64,000 bases of DNA from Paracoccus fontiphilus (GTDB lineage: Bacteria; Pseudomonadota; Alphaproteobacteria; Rhodobacterales; Rhodobacteraceae): positions 38,141 to 102,140 of the forward strand of contig NZ_JAFNAW010000006.1 in NCBI RefSeq assembly GCF_017356265.1, read 5' to 3'. The position numbers and the translations under genes were made by a program. Of the stretch, positions 9,320 through 19,578 are shown piece by piece. The notes beneath the pieces are model-generated. The model worked only from the letters and a program-made list of their open reading frames with translations, was not told where the DNA came from and ran no database searches. How positions within the stretch are numbered: position 1 is the first letter of the stretch; every line of letters starts with the position of its first letter.

Positions 9320-10351
9320 CTAGCCGTCGAAAAGGCTGCCCTGGGAAGGCACCGTCGGCGCGGCAAGCCCGAGATGGCGCCAGGCACCTGCCGTCAACTG
9401 CCGCCCGCGCGGGGTGCGGGCAACCAGGCCCTGCTGCAGCAGATAGGGTTCGATCACTTCCTCGATCGCGTCGCGGCTTTCGGACAGGGCGGCCGACAGC
9501 GTTTCCACCCCCACCGGGCCGCCGCCGTAATGTTCCGCCATCTGCAACAGATAGCGCCGGTCGGCCCCGTCCAGACCCATGTCATCCACGCCAAGGCGCG
9601 TCAGCGCCGTATCCGCGATCTGCCGGGTCAACCGGCCGTCGCCCTCGACCAGGGCGAAATCCACGACGCGGCGCAGCAGCCGTCCGGCGATCCGGGGGGT
9701 GCCACGGGCGCGGCGGGCGATTTCGCGCGTTCCGTCCTGGTCAGCGTCGATCCCCATCAGGCGCGCGCCGCGCTGAACGATCAGGTCCAGTTCGGCGATG
9801 GTATAGAACTCCAGACGGGTCGGGATACCGAAGCGGTCACGCAGGGGCGTCGTCAGCAGGCCAAGCCGGGTCGTGGCACCGACAAGGGTAAAGGGCTGCA
9901 ATTCGATCCGCACGGTCCGCGCGGCGGGGCCTTCGCCGATGACCAGATCCAGCTCGAAATCCTCCATCGCGGGATACAGGATCTCCTCGACCGCCGGGTT
10001 CATGCGGTGGATCTCGTCGATGAACAGGACGTCGCGGGCTTCCAGGTTGGTCAGGATCGCCGCCAGATCGCCCGCACGCGCCAGCACCGGGCCCGAGGTC
10101 ATTCGAAAGTTCACGCCCAGTTCGCGCGCCATGATCTGCGCCAGCGTGGTCTTGCCCAAGCCCGGCGGGCCGAAGAACAGCGTGTGGTCCATCGCCTTGC
10201 CGCGCATCCGGGCGCTTTCGATGAAGACGCGCAGGTTCGCCCGCGCCTCGGCCTGACCGACGAATTCCGACAGGGCCTGCGGGCGCAGGGCGCGGTCTTC
10301 GGATTCGCCGTCCATCGGTTCGGGACGCAGGGTCGGATCGGGCTGGATCAT
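9320..10351 (-). CDS. ruvB: Holliday junction branch migration ATPase RuvB
   Basis: The product has 343 residues. Walker A GPPGLGKT (~60-67), Walker [11 protein letters not shown], the sensor region [18 protein letters not shown] and the C-terminal winged helix with TPRGRQLT are all present. RuvB hexamers pump DNA through the RuvA-held Holliday junction. The ATG at 10351 overlaps the htpX stop (ATGA), so translation is coupled; a longer start at 10363 would add four residues. It is the last gene of ruvC-ruvA-htpX-ruvB. Its downstream flank is occupied by the IS630 relic. Confidence 0.97.
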   Translation of the reverse strand: MIQPDPTLRPEPMDGESEDRALRPQALSEFVGQAEARANLRVFIESARMRGKAMDHTLFFGPPGLGKTTLAQIMARELGVNFRMTSGPVLARAGDLAAILTNLEARDVLFIDEIHRMNPAVEEILYPAMEDFELDLVIGEGPAARTVRIELQPFTLVGATTRLGLLTTPLRDRFGIPTRLEFYTIAELDLIVQRGARLMGIDADQDGTREIARRARGTPRIAGRLLRRVVDFALVEGDGRLTRQIADTALTRLGVDDMGLDGADRRYLLQMAEHYGGGPVGVETLSAALSESRDAIEEVIEPYLLQQGLVARTPRGRQLTAGAWRHLGLAAPTVPSQGSLFDG

Positions 10352-11253
10352 GCAGGCCCCCACGGACCGTCACCGCGCCCGCTGCGCGGGATGGGCGAGG
10401 CGCGTTCGACCATCGGGCGCCCGGCGTCCATCGCCATCAGCCGGGCGATCCGCTCCTCGGTCGCGGGATGGGTCGCGAACAGGCGGTCCATGCGCAACCC
10501 GTTCAGCGGATTGACGATGAACATGGAGGCCGCGGCCGGATTGCGTTCCGCCGGGATGTTCAGCGTGCGACCCGCCATCTGCGAGATCCTCGCCAGCGCC
10601 GAGGCCAGCGCCCGGGGCTGCCCGCTGATCCGGGCGCCGGTCGCATCGGCCTCGTATTCGCGCGCGCGCGAGATGGCCATCTGCACCATCATCGCGGCCA
10701 GCGGCGCGAAGATCATCGCCAGGGTCGCGCCAAGGCCGCCACCCCGATCGTCGCGCCCGCCGGTGAACATCATCATGTTGCCCATCATGGCAATCGCCCC
10801 GGCCATGGTCGCGGTGACGGTCATGGTCAGCGTGTCGCGGTGCTTGATATGGGCCAGTTCGTGGGCGATCACGCCCGCGATCTCGTCGCGCGACAGGGCG
10901 CGGACCAGACCCTGCGTCACAGCCACGGCCGAGTTCTGGGGATTGCGCCCGGTGGCAAAGGCATTTGGCTGTTCGGTCGGAAGCAGATACAGTTTGGGCA
11001 TCGGCAGATCCGCCCGCCGTGCCAGTTCCGTGGTCAGCGCGTAAAGGTCGGCGCCCTGCTGCGGCGACAGTTCGACCGCGCCCTGCTGACGCAGGACCAT
11101 CTTGTCGCTGTTCCACCAGGAAAAGACGTTCATGCCGCCCGCCAGAAGCAACGCGATCATCGCGCCGCCTCGCCCGCCCAGCATCCAGCCAAGCGCCATG
11201 ACCAAGGCGGTCATGGCGGCCATGAGGATGAAGACCTTGACGTTCCCGTGCAT
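10348..11253 (-). CDS. htpX: Membrane zinc metalloprotease HtpX
   Basis: The product has 301 residues. Two N-terminal hydrophobic segments (~7-27 and 30-47, ending in the conserved [11 protein letters not shown]) precede the M48 active site HELAH (~129-133). The third zinc ligand lies in [14 protein letters not shown] further hydrophobic pair lies at ~145-190. HtpX is an inner-membrane quality-control protease that partly overlaps FtsH in role. It is placed between ruvA (12 bp upstream) and ruvB (4 bp overlap), an unusual interruption of the ruvAB pair. Confidence 0.95.
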   Translation of the reverse strand: MHGNVKVFILMAAMTALVMALGWMLGGRGGAMIALLLAGGMNVFSWWNSDKMVLRQQGAVELSPQQGADLYALTTELARRADLPMPKLYLLPTEQPNAFATGRNPQNSAVAVTQGLVRALSRDEIAGVIAHELAHIKHRDTLTMTVTATMAGAIAMMGNMMMFTGGRDDRGGGLGATLAMIFAPLAAMMVQMAISRAREYEADATGARISGQPRALASALARISQMAGRTLNIPAERNPAAASMFIVNPLNGLRMDRLFATHPATEERIARLMAMDAGRPMVERASPIPRSGRGDGPWGPA

Positions 11254-11264
11254 CGGTGTTCCCC

Positions 11265-11951
11265 CTATTCCTTCGGCGCCAGCAGGCGCAGCGCCGCGCG
11301 GATCAACGCGGGGGTTTGGGCGGTGGGTTCCCGCGCCTGTGCCTCGGCCACGGCTTGCGCGGCCTCGCTGGCAGCATAGCCCAGATTGGTCAGAGCGGAC
11401 AGCGCGTCGGACGTGGCGCGTGCAGCCAGCATGGCGTCGGACGGAGCGGCGGGCTTGGCGGGGGTTACGGCGGTTTCGATGACGGCGGTGTCCGGCTCGA
11501 CCGCCGACACGCCCATGTCCACGGTGAACGTCGCCCCAAGCGCCATGACCGAGGGCGCCTTGTCCTTCAGCTCCAGCACCACCCGCTGCGCCAGCTTCGG
11601 GCCGACGCCGTTGGCCTTGCGGACCGAGGCCCAGTCGCCAAGCGCAATGGCGCGCCCCAGTCCTTCGGCCCCCAAGGTGCCCAGGATCGCCAGCGAGACC
11701 TTGGCCCCCACGCCCTGCACGCTGGTCAGCAGCCGGTGCCATTCCTTTTCCAGCATGGAGGGAAAGCCGAACAACTGCAGCAGATCCTCGCGCACCATCA
11801 GGTCGGTATAAAGGGCTGTCGCCTGCCCCACCGGGGGCAGGCTGGCGGCGGTGCGTTCGCTGACATGGACGATATAGCCCACGCCCCGCACGTCGATCAG
11901 GACGTGATCGCGGGCGCGGTGCAGGATGATCCCGGCGATGCGGCCGATCAT
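11265..11951 (-). CDS. ruvA: Holliday junction branch migration complex subunit RuvA
   Basis: The product has 228 residues. The N-terminal OB fold ([30 protein letters not shown]) is followed by the helix-hairpin-helix DNA-binding region ([17 protein letters not shown] and [19 protein letters not shown]). An Ala/Thr/Pro-rich linker leads to the small C-terminal domain that contacts RuvB ([19 protein letters not shown]). RuvA tetramers bind the four-way junction. The start overlaps the ruvC stop by 4 bp. Confidence 0.96.
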   Translation of the reverse strand: MIGRIAGIILHRARDHVLIDVRGVGYIVHVSERTAASLPPVGQATALYTDLMVREDLLQLFGFPSMLEKEWHRLLTSVQGVGAKVSLAILGTLGAEGLGRAIALGDWASVRKANGVGPKLAQRVVLELKDKAPSVMALGATFTVDMGVSAVEPDTAVIETAVTPAKPAAPSDAMLAARATSDALSALTNLGYAASEAAQAVAEAQAREPTAQTPALIRAALRLLAPKE

Positions 11952-12442
11952 GCGGTCCTCGCGATCCGCAGGGTCCGGCCCTGCAAATGACGGGCATGAC
12001 AGATGGCGATGGCCAGCGCGTCCGCCGCGTCGGCGCTGTCGAAGCTGACGCCGGGCAGTTGGACCTTGACCATGTGCTGCACCTGCTCCTTACCCGCGTG
12101 GCCCACGCCCACCACGGTCTTCTTGACCGCGTTCGGGGCGTATTCGCCGATCGCCAGCCCCGCCTCGGCCGGGGCCAGCAGGGCGATGCCGCGCGCCTGG
12201 CCCAGCTTCAGCGTGCCGACCGCGTCCTTGTTCACGAAGGTCTGTTCCACGGCTGCCGCGTCCGGCGCATGGGCCGCGATCACCGCCGTCAGCCCGCGAT
12301 AAAGCTGCAAGAGACGCACGCCCAGATCGCCCGCCTCTGTCTGGATCACCCCATTGGCCACGTGGCGCAGGCGCGATCCCTCGACCAGGATCACGCCCCA
12401 GCCCATGTTCCGCAAACCCGGGTCGATGCCCAGAACCCTCAT
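11948..12442 (-). CDS. ruvC: Crossover junction endodeoxyribonuclease RuvC
   Basis: The product has 164 residues. The acidic catalytic residues of the RNase H-like fold are visible in [16 protein letters not shown] (Asp7), [11 protein letters not shown] (Glu) and [14 protein letters not shown] (two Asp). RuvC cuts Holliday junctions symmetrically to resolve recombination intermediates. It is the first gene of the ruvC-ruvA-htpX-ruvB unit; dnaE ends about 66 bp away on its 5' side, on the same strand. Confidence 0.97.
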   Translation of the reverse strand: MRVLGIDPGLRNMGWGVILVEGSRLRHVANGVIQTEAGDLGVRLLQLYRGLTAVIAAHAPDAAAVEQTFVNKDAVGTLKLGQARGIALLAPAEAGLAIGEYAPNAVKKTVVGVGHAGKEQVQHMVKVQLPGVSFDSADAADALAIAICHARHLQGRTLRIARTA

Positions 12443-12508
12443 GCCCGCCTCTTTTCCGTTTTCAAAGGCCTAGCACGAAAGGCGAACATTTGCCTAGGGG
12501 ACAATCCC

Positions 12509-15500
12509 CTATTCCTCCAGCACGTCCAGAACGCCGGGCACCGCGCGCAGCGCCTGCCGGGCGGGCGTGGTCAGGGGGGCGTCGTTCGCGACCTCGATCT
12601 CGATCACCTCGTCGCCCTCGCGGATGCGCAGCAGGACGGGACCGCGCGAACGGGCGGGCACGGTGATTTCGGTCCTGATGCGGCTCAGCGTCTCGGCCAG
12701 GCGCGGGATGGTGTCGGTGCCCTGCATCTCCACGGCAAGGCAGCCTGCCCCGGCATCCGCCACCACCTCGTCCAGCGTCGCGACCGAGTTCGCCAGCATC
12801 TTCACCTGATCGCCCGAGGGTTCGACCTTGACCTGCAGGACCACGTTCTGCCCCGGCTCCAGCCGGTCGCGGCTGGCGGTCAGCAGGTCGGAAAACACCG
12901 TGACCTCGTAAAGCCCGGTCGGGTCGGACAGGCTGACAAAGGCATAGGGCGTGCCCTTGGCCGACTTGCGCTCCATCCGCGCGGCCACGGTTCCGGCGAT
13001 GCTGGCGACCAGAGGGCCATCCAGGGCCTCGGTGCAGATCTCGGCCAGGGTCTGGACCTTCTTGCGCTTCAGGGCGGGCAGGTAATCGTCCAGCGGATGG
13101 CCGGACAGGTAGAAGCCGACGGCCTTGTGCTCCTCGCCCAGCTTTTCGGTGGGCAGCCAGACCCCGGCGATGGGCGCGCGCGGCGGCGGCAGATCCTCGC
13201 CCCCGCCGAACAGCGACGTCTGGCTGGACGCCGCCTGTTCCTGCACCGCCGCCGACCAGGCGCACAGCGCGTCCAGCCCCTTGACCACGCGGGCACGGTT
13301 GTCGTCCAAGCTGTCGAAGGCCCCGGCGCGGGCCAGCATCTCCAGCGGGCGCTTGCCCACGCGCTTCATGTCCATGCGACGGGCGAAGTCATGGATGTCG
13401 CGGAAGGGCTGGTCCCTGCGCGCCTCGTGGATCAGCGTCATGGCGTCCACGCCGACGCCCTTCAGCGCGCCCAAGGCGTAATGGATGCGGCCTTCGCGCA
13501 CGCTGAAGGTAGGGGCGGACCGGTTCACGCAGGGCGGCACGATGGCAATGCCCATGCGGTCGCATTCGCGCTTGTAGATCGCCAGCTTGTCGGTCAGGTG
13601 GATGTCGCAGTTCATCACTGCGGCCATGAACTCGACCGGATGGTTCGCCTTCAGCCAGGCGGTCTGATAGCTGACCACGGCATAGGCCGCCGCGTGCGAC
13701 TTGTTGAAGCCGTAATTGGCGAATTTTTCCAGCAGGTCGAAGACCTCGCCCGCCTTCTTGGCATCGACGCCGTTCGCCACCGCGCCATCGACGAATTTCG
13801 GACGCTCCTTGGCCATCTCGGAGGCGATCTTCTTGCCCATCGCGCGGCGCAGCAGGTCGGCGCCGCCAAGGCTGTAGCCCGCCATGACCTGCGCAATCTG
13901 CATCACCTGTTCCTGATAGACGATGATGCCCTGCGTTTCCGCCAGGATCGGGTCGATGCTGGGGTGCAGCGACTCCAGTTCCCGCAGCCCGTTCTTGACC
14001 TCGCAGTAGGTCGGGATGTTCTCCATCGGGCCGGGACGGTAAAGGGCCACAAGCGCCACGATGTCCTCGATGCAGGTGGTCCGCATCCGGCGCAGCGCGT
14101 CCATCATGCCGCTGGATTCCACCTGGAACACCGCCACCGTCTTGGCGCTGGCGAACAGGTCATAGGTCGCCTTGTCGTCCAGCGGGATCAGGTTGATCTG
14201 GTTTTCCGTGCCGGGCGTGGGATCATAGAGCTTGCGCCCGTCGGCGGCGACATGCAGCGGGCGCCCGCCGTCGTTGATCAGGTCCACGGCGTTCTGGATC
14301 ACCGTCAGCGTCTTGAGGCCCAGGAAGTCGAACTTCACCAGCCCGGCCTGTTCGACCCATTTCATGTTGAACTGCGTGGCCGGCATGTCGGACGCCGGAT
14401 CGCGGTACAGCGGCACCAGCCGATCCAGCGGCCGGTCGCCGATCACCACGCCCGCCGCATGGGTGGATGCGTTGCGGTAAAGCCCTTCCAACTGCTCGGC
14501 ATAGTCCAGCAGGCGCTTGACGACCTCCTCCTTGGCGGCTTCGCGCAGGCGCGGCTCGTCGGCGCGGGCCTTGGCGATGCTGACGGGCTTCACGCCTTCC
14601 AGCGGGATCATCTTGGACAGGCGGTCCACCTGGCCGAAGGGCATCTGCAACACGCGGCCCACGTCGCGCACGGCGGCCTTGGACAAAAGCGCGCCGAAGG
14701 TGATGATCTGGCCCACCTTGTCCTTGCCATAGCGGTCCTGGACATAGCGGATCACCTCCTCGCGCCGGTCCATGCAGAAGTCGATGTCGAAGTCCGGCAT
14801 GGACACGCGTTCCGGGTTCAGGAAGCGTTCGAACAGAAGGTTGTAGCGCAGCGGATCCAGGTCGGTGATCGTCAGCGCATAGGCCACCAGCGACCCCGCG
14901 CCCGACCCCCGGCCCGGCCCCACCGGAATGTCATGGTCCTTGGCCCACTTGATGAAATCGGCCACAATCAGGAAATAGCCGGGAAAGCCCATCTGCTCGA
15001 TGATGCCCAATTCGAACTCCAGCCGGGCCTGGTATTCGGCGACCGGGACGGCGTGGGGGATGACGCGCAGCCGTGCCTCCAGCCCCGCGCGGGCTTGGCG
15101 GCGCAGTTCCTCGACCTCGTTTTCGGCGAAGCGCGGCAGGATCGGCTTGTGCTTGCTGACCGCAAAGGCGCAGCGGCGGGCGATCTCGACGGTGTTCTCC
15201 AGCGCCTCGGGCAGGTCGGCGAACAGCACCGCCATTTCCTCGGCCGACTTGAAGTAATGCTGCGGCGTCAGGCGGCGGCGGGGCTGCGACTGGTCCACAT
15301 AGGCCTTTTCCGCGATGCAGATCAGGGCGTCATGGGCCTCGAACATCGCGGCCTTGGGGAAATAGACATCATTCGTGGCGACCAGCGGCAGGCCCTTGGC
15401 ATAGGCGAGGTCGATCAGCCCGGCCTCGGACGCCACCTCGGCAGGCATCAACTGGCCGTTCTCGCCCGGATGGCGCTGCAGTTCGACGTAAAGCCGGGTC

Positions 15501-15979
15501 GGAAAGGCGGCGGCCAGCCGGTCGGCCAGGGCATCGGCCTTGTCGCGCTGCCCCTGGGCGATCAGGCAGCCCAGCGGGCCCGTGGCGCCGCCGGTCAGGC
15601 AGATCAACCCCTCGGCATGGGCCAGCAGCTCATCGACCGTCACATGCAGCGGCGCCCCCCCGTCGCGCAGGTAAAGGCACGAGGACAGCGCCATCAGGTT
15701 CAGCCAGCCCGCCGCGTTCTGCGCCAGCAGGACCACCGGCCCGGTGGCGCCGTCCTGCAGGGTGATCTGGCAGCCGACGATCGGCTGGACGCCCTTGTCC
15801 ATCGCCTTCACGCTGAATTCCAGCGCCGCGAACATGGCGTTGGTGTCGGTCAGCGCCACGGCGGGCATCCCGGCATCTGCCGCAAGTCCGGGCAGCTTGC
15901 CCACGGGAATGGCACCTTCCAGCAAAGAATGCTCGGAATGTGTGCGAAGATGGATGAATCGGGGGGATTTTACGGCCAT
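12509..15979 (-). CDS. dnaE: DNA polymerase III alpha subunit DnaE
   Basis: The product has 1156 residues, standard for DnaE1. The N-terminal PHP domain begins RFIHLRTHSEHSLLEGA and includes ALTDTNAMFAALEF. The polymerase active-site motif PDFDIDFCMD lies near residue 394, and GRGSGAGSLVAYAL and the KSHAAAYAVVSYQTAWLK block also match. The helix-hairpin-helix, OB-fold (FVSLSDPTGLYEVTVFS) and C-terminal tau-binding regions follow. It is the replicative polymerase catalytic subunit. No intein or split is seen. The gene lies upstream of ruvC on the same strand. Confidence 0.98.
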   Translation of the reverse strand: MAVKSPRFIHLRTHSEHSLLEGAIPVGKLPGLAADAGMPAVALTDTNAMFAALEFSVKAMDKGVQPIVGCQITLQDGATGPVVLLAQNAAGWLNLMALSSCLYLRDGGAPLHVTVDELLAHAEGLICLTGGATGPLGCLIAQGQRDKADALADRLAAAFPTRLYVELQRHPGENGQLMPAEVASEAGLIDLAYAKGLPLVATNDVYFPKAAMFEAHDALICIAEKAYVDQSQPRRRLTPQHYFKSAEEMAVLFADLPEALENTVEIARRCAFAVSKHKPILPRFAENEVEELRRQARAGLEARLRVIPHAVPVAEYQARLEFELGIIEQMGFPGYFLIVADFIKWAKDHDIPVGPGRGSGAGSLVAYALTITDLDPLRYNLLFERFLNPERVSMPDFDIDFCMDRREEVIRYVQDRYGKDKVGQIITFGALLSKAAVRDVGRVLQMPFGQVDRLSKMIPLEGVKPVSIAKARADEPRLREAAKEEVVKRLLDYAEQLEGLYRNASTHAAGVVIGDRPLDRLVPLYRDPASDMPATQFNMKWVEQAGLVKFDFLGLKTLTVIQNAVDLINDGGRPLHVAADGRKLYDPTPGTENQINLIPLDDKATYDLFASAKTVAVFQVESSGMMDALRRMRTTCIEDIVALVALYRPGPMENIPTYCEVKNGLRELESLHPSIDPILAETQGIIVYQEQVMQIAQVMAGYSLGGADLLRRAMGKKIASEMAKERPKFVDGAVANGVDAKKAGEVFDLLEKFANYGFNKSHAAAYAVVSYQTAWLKANHPVEFMAAVMNCDIHLTDKLAIYKRECDRMGIAIVPPCVNRSAPTFSVREGRIHYALGALKGVGVDAMTLIHEARRDQPFRDIHDFARRMDMKRVGKRPLEMLARAGAFDSLDDNRARVVKGLDALCAWSAAVQEQAASSQTSLFGGGEDLPPPRAPIAGVWLPTEKLGEEHKAVGFYLSGHPLDDYLPALKRKKVQTLAEICTEALDGPLVASIAGTVAARMERKSAKGTPYAFVSLSDPTGLYEVTVFSDLLTASRDRLEPGQNVVLQVKVEPSGDQVKMLANSVATLDEVVADAGAGCLAVEMQGTDTIPRLAETLSRIRTEITVPARSRGPVLLRIREGDEVIEIEVANDAPLTTPARQALRAVPGVLDVLEE

Positions 15980-16075
15980 AGTCAGGCTTGTAACGCAGCC
16001 TGTCGAAACAGCGCAATTGCCCCCGGCGTCAATTGCGCGCTAAGCAGGCCGAAGGTTTGACCAAGGGGACAAAGT

Positions 16076-17596
16076 TTGACCGACGCGGCAGTTTTCAGGG
16101 CCAGGGGGATCGGCAAATCCTATCCCGGCGTCCGCGCCAACGACGATGTGTCCTTTGCCGTCGAACCGGGCGAAATCCATGCCCTGCTGGGCGAGAACGG
16201 CGCGGGCAAGTCCACGCTGGTCAAGATGATCTATGGCCTTGTCCGCCCGGACCAAGGGCAGATGCTGCTGAACGGCCAGCCGCACCAGCCCGCCGATCCC
16301 CGTGCCGCGCGGGCGGCGGGCGTGGCGATGGTGTTCCAGCATTTCAGCCTGTTCGACGCGCTGACGGTTGCCGAAAACATCGCGCTTGGCATGGAAAACC
16401 CGCCCCCCCGCCGGGCGCTGTCGGTGCGGATCGCGCAGGTCAGCCAGGATTTCGGCCTGCCGCTGAACCCCGCCCGCCGGGTCGCCACCCTGTCGGCGGG
16501 CGAACGCCAGCGGGTCGAGATCATCCGCTGCCTTTTGCAGAACCCGCGCCTGCTGATCATGGACGAACCCACCAGCGTCCTGACTCCACAGGAAGCGGAC
16601 CTGCTGTTCGCCACCCTGCGCAAGCTGGCCGACGGGGGAACCGCGATCCTGTATATCAGCCACAAGTTGGAGGAGATCCGCACCCATTGCGACCGCGCGA
16701 CGATCCTGCGCGGCGGTGTCGTGGTGGACAGTTGCGACCCGCGCGACCATTCCGCCCGCACCCTGGCGGCGATGATGGTCGGCGGAGAGATGCGCCCCAT
16801 CGACCGCAGCGGACGGCAGTCGGGCGAGGTTCTGTTGCAGGTCCGCGCCCTGTCCCAAGCCGCCCCCGCGGCCGAGGGCACGGCGCTGAAAGGCATCGCC
16901 CTGACCCTGCGGGCGGGCGAGATCCTGGGCATCGGCGGCGTCGCCGGCAATGGCCAGGACGAACTTCTGGCGGCGCTGTCGGGCGAAATCCGCAGCGCCG
17001 CCGGCACGATCCTGCTTGAGGGCGCCGACCTGTCCCGCCAGGGCCCCGAGGCGCGCCGCAGCGCCGGCCTGCTGGCCGCGCCCGAGGATCGGCTGGGCCA
17101 TGCCGCCGTGCCCGACTTCAGCCTGACCGACAACACGCTGCTGACGGCGGGCGCGCGCAAGGGACTGGTCCGCCGGGGCCTGATCGACCGCCCCGCCGCC
17201 CGCGCCTATGCCGAGGCGGTGATCCGCGCCTTCGACGTGCGCACCCCCGGCCCGGGGACCGCCGCCAAGGCGCTGTCGGGCGGCAACCTGCAGAAGTTCG
17301 TCATCGGCCGAGAGGTCATGCAGGCCCCCCGCGTGCTGGTGGTGAACCAGCCGACCTGGGGGGTGGACGCCGGCGCCGCCGCCGCCGTGCGCCAGTCGCT
17401 GCTGGATCTGGCGCGGTCGGGGGCGGGCGTCATTGTCATTTCACAGGATCTGGACGAACTCTTGGAACTCTCCGACCGCTTCTGCGCGCTGAACGAAGGC
17501 CGCCTGTCCGATCCCCGCCCGACCGAGGGCCTGACCCTGGACCAGATCGGCCTGATGCTGGGCGGCGCGCACGGGATGGAGGTCGCGCATCTATGA
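16076..17596 (+). CDS. BMP-type (nucleoside) ABC transporter, double ATPase subunit
   Basis: The product has 506 residues with two ABC domains, as in YufO/NupA or RbsA-type ATPases. The first has Walker A GENGAGKS (~40), signature LSAGERQRVEI and Walker B LLIMDEPTSVLTP. The second has a degenerate Walker A (GVAGNGQDEL) but a full LSGGNLQKFVIGREV signature, the usual asymmetry. The start is TTG at 16076 with an AAGGGG-like RBS. It powers import with the two permeases that follow; the permease start overlaps this stop by 4 bp. Substrate is inferred as nucleosides or purines from the binding-protein family. Confidence 0.92.
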   Translation: MTDAAVFRARGIGKSYPGVRANDDVSFAVEPGEIHALLGENGAGKSTLVKMIYGLVRPDQGQMLLNGQPHQPADPRAARAAGVAMVFQHFSLFDALTVAENIALGMENPPPRRALSVRIAQVSQDFGLPLNPARRVATLSAGERQRVEIIRCLLQNPRLLIMDEPTSVLTPQEADLLFATLRKLADGGTAILYISHKLEEIRTHCDRATILRGGVVVDSCDPRDHSARTLAAMMVGGEMRPIDRSGRQSGEVLLQVRALSQAAPAAEGTALKGIALTLRAGEILGIGGVAGNGQDELLAALSGEIRSAAGTILLEGADLSRQGPEARRSAGLLAAPEDRLGHAAVPDFSLTDNTLLTAGARKGLVRRGLIDRPAARAYAEAVIRAFDVRTPGPGTAAKALSGGNLQKFVIGREVMQAPRVLVVNQPTWGVDAGAAAAVRQSLLDLARSGAGVIVISQDLDELLELSDRFCALNEGRLSDPRPTEGLTLDQIGLMLGGAHGMEVAHL

Positions 17597-18669
17597 TCCG
17601 CCTTGTCCCCCGCACCGACACCGCTGCCCTGTTGCAGGTCGCCACGCCCGTCATGGCGGTGCTGGCGACGATGCTGGCGGGCGGCATCCTGTTCGCGATC
17701 ATGGGCTATGACCCCGTGGCGGCAATCCGCACGATCTTCTGGGACCCGCTGTTCGGCCCCGCCTCCGGCTATTCGCGCCCGCAGCTTCTGGTCAAGGCGG
17801 CGCCGCTGATCCTGATCGCCTCGGGCCTGGCCGTGGGATTTCGCGCCGGCATCTGGAACATCGGGGCCGAGGGGCAGTACATCATCGGCGCCATTGCCGG
17901 CGCGGCAGTGGCCCTTGCCGCCTATCCCGCGCCCGAAATGTGGATCTTCCCCGCCATGGTCATTGCGGGCGCGGCGGGCGGCTGGGCCTGGGGCATGATC
18001 CCGGCGCTTTTGCGCAACTGGTTCGGCGCGTCGGAAATCCTCGTGTCGCTGATGCTGGTCTATGTCGCGCAGCGCATCGCCGCCTGGATGGCCTTCGGCC
18101 CCATGAAGAACCCCGAGGGTTTCGGAATGCCCGGCTCGCGCAACCTGCAACAGTATCCGGCGGCCTCGAACCCCGAACTGATCGCCGGGACCGGCGCGCA
18201 TTGGGGCGTGGTCGCTGCCCTTGTCGCGATCCTGGCGACCTGGTTCCTGATGTCGCGCCACATCCGCGGCTTCCACATCCGTGCGGCAGGCATCGCCCCC
18301 CGCGCGGCCCGTTTCGCCGGCGTGAAGCCGGAAACCCTGGTGGCCTTCTGCCTGGGCCTGTCGGGCGCGCTTGCCGGCATGGCGGGCCTGTTCGAGGTCG
18401 CAGGCCCCGCAGGCCAGATCACCGACCAGGTGGGCGTGGGTTACGGCTTCACCGCCATCATCGTGGCCTTCCTGGGCCGTCTGCATCCGGTCGGCATCCT
18501 GCTGGCGGGGCTGCTGCTGGCCCTGACCTATATCGGCGGCGAACTGGCGCAACTGACGCTGAACCTGCCCGCCGCGACCGTGCAGGTGTTCCAGGGGATG
18601 CTTCTGTTCTTCCTGTTGGGTTTTGACCTGCTGACCCGCTTCCGCATCACCCGGAGGGTCACGGCATGA
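17593..18669 (+). CDS. BMP-type ABC transporter permease, subunit 1
   Basis: The product is a 358-residue integral membrane protein with eight or more hydrophobic segments and the BPD_transp_2 signature region GFRAGIWNIGAEGQYIIGAIAGAAV, shortened here as GIWNIGAEGQYIIG. It resembles NupB/YufP permeases of nucleoside importers. It overlaps the ATPase gene by 4 bp upstream and the second permease by 4 bp downstream, so the three are translated as a unit. Inner membrane location. Confidence 0.9.
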   Translation: MIRLVPRTDTAALLQVATPVMAVLATMLAGGILFAIMGYDPVAAIRTIFWDPLFGPASGYSRPQLLVKAAPLILIASGLAVGFRAGIWNIGAEGQYIIGAIAGAAVALAAYPAPEMWIFPAMVIAGAAGGWAWGMIPALLRNWFGASEILVSLMLVYVAQRIAAWMAFGPMKNPEGFGMPGSRNLQQYPAASNPELIAGTGAHWGVVAALVAILATWFLMSRHIRGFHIRAAGIAPRAARFAGVKPETLVAFCLGLSGALAGMAGLFEVAGPAGQITDQVGVGYGFTAIIVAFLGRLHPVGILLAGLLLALTYIGGELAQLTLNLPAATVQVFQGMLLFFLLGFDLLTRFRITRRVTA

Positions 18670-19553
18670 TCGACCCCGTTGCCCTGTTTCTGCTGCTTCT
18701 GTCAGCCTCCACACCCATCCTGTTCGCCGCCCTGGGCGAGTTGGTCGTCGAACGCGCTGGCGTCCTGAACCTGGGGGTCGAGGGGATGATGATCACCGGC
18801 GCCCTGGCCGGGTTCGCCGCCGCCTATCACACGGGCAACCCTTTCCTGGGCTTTGCCGGCGCCGCCCTCGCGGGCGCGCTGATCGCCCTGCCCTTCGCCG
18901 TGCTGACGCAGTTCCTGCTGTCCAACCAGGTCGCCTCCGGCCTTGCCCTGACCCTGTTCGGCCTGGGCCTTGCCGCGCTGTTCGGCAAGCCCATGGAGGG
19001 GGTCAAGGCGCCCGCCATGTCGCCCGGTCCGCTGGGCCTGAACTGGATCGTCTGGCTGGGCCTGCTGATGGTGCCCGCGATCTGGTGGTTCCTGAACCGG
19101 TCCCGCGCGGGGCTGATCCTGCGCGGCGTGGGCGAGAACCACGACGCGGCCCATGCGCTTGGCTATGACGTGCGGCGCGTGCGCATCGCGGCCATCGCCT
19201 TCGGCGGGGCGATGGCGGGCATTGGCGGGGCGTTCATCTCCATTTCCACGGTACTGCAATGGACCGAGGGGATGACGGCGGGCGCGGGCTGGATCGCGCT
19301 GGCCATCGTGGTCTTTTCCAACTGGACCGCGCCGGGCGTGCTGGCGGGGGCATGGCTGTTCGGCGGCGTCACCGTGCTGCAACTGCGCCTGCAGGCGGCG
19401 GGCGTCCGGGTGCCGGTGCAACTGCTGTCGATGGCGCCATACCTCGCGACGATCATCGTGCTGGTGGCGATCTCCGCCCGGCAGAAGTTCAGCCGCCGCG
19501 CGGGCGGCACCGCGCCCGGATCGCTGGGACAGGATTTCCACGCCCTGCGCTGA
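18666..19553 (+). CDS. BMP-type ABC transporter permease, subunit 2
   Basis: The product has 295 residues and about eight hydrophobic segments. The conserved N-terminal block LGELVVERAGVLNLGVEGMM and the later RAVGENHDAAHALGY-like segment (RGVGENHDAAHALGYDV) are typical of the NupC/YufQ class of BPD_transp_2 permeases. It pairs with the preceding permease as the membrane channel. The binding-protein gene starts 25 bp further on, with a good RBS (AGAGAGG). Confidence 0.9.
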   Translation: MIDPVALFLLLLSASTPILFAALGELVVERAGVLNLGVEGMMITGALAGFAAAYHTGNPFLGFAGAALAGALIALPFAVLTQFLLSNQVASGLALTLFGLGLAALFGKPMEGVKAPAMSPGPLGLNWIVWLGLLMVPAIWWFLNRSRAGLILRGVGENHDAAHALGYDVRRVRIAAIAFGGAMAGIGGAFISISTVLQWTEGMTAGAGWIALAIVVFSNWTAPGVLAGAWLFGGVTVLQLRLQAAGVRVPVQLLSMAPYLATIIVLVAISARQKFSRRAGGTAPGSLGQDFHALR

Positions 19554-19578
19554 AGCCGGGCTTATCAGAGAGGACCGA

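Noticed and set aside
9318..9323. CTAG at the ruvB stop as an IS630 target duplication
   Set aside because: No matching copy or terminal inverted repeat is found at the other side of the element.
11987..16060. 1357-codon open frame on the plus strand
   Set aside because: It is antisense to dnaE and ruvC and is an artefact of GC-rich codon usage; the translation is His/Gln/Arg-rich without domains.
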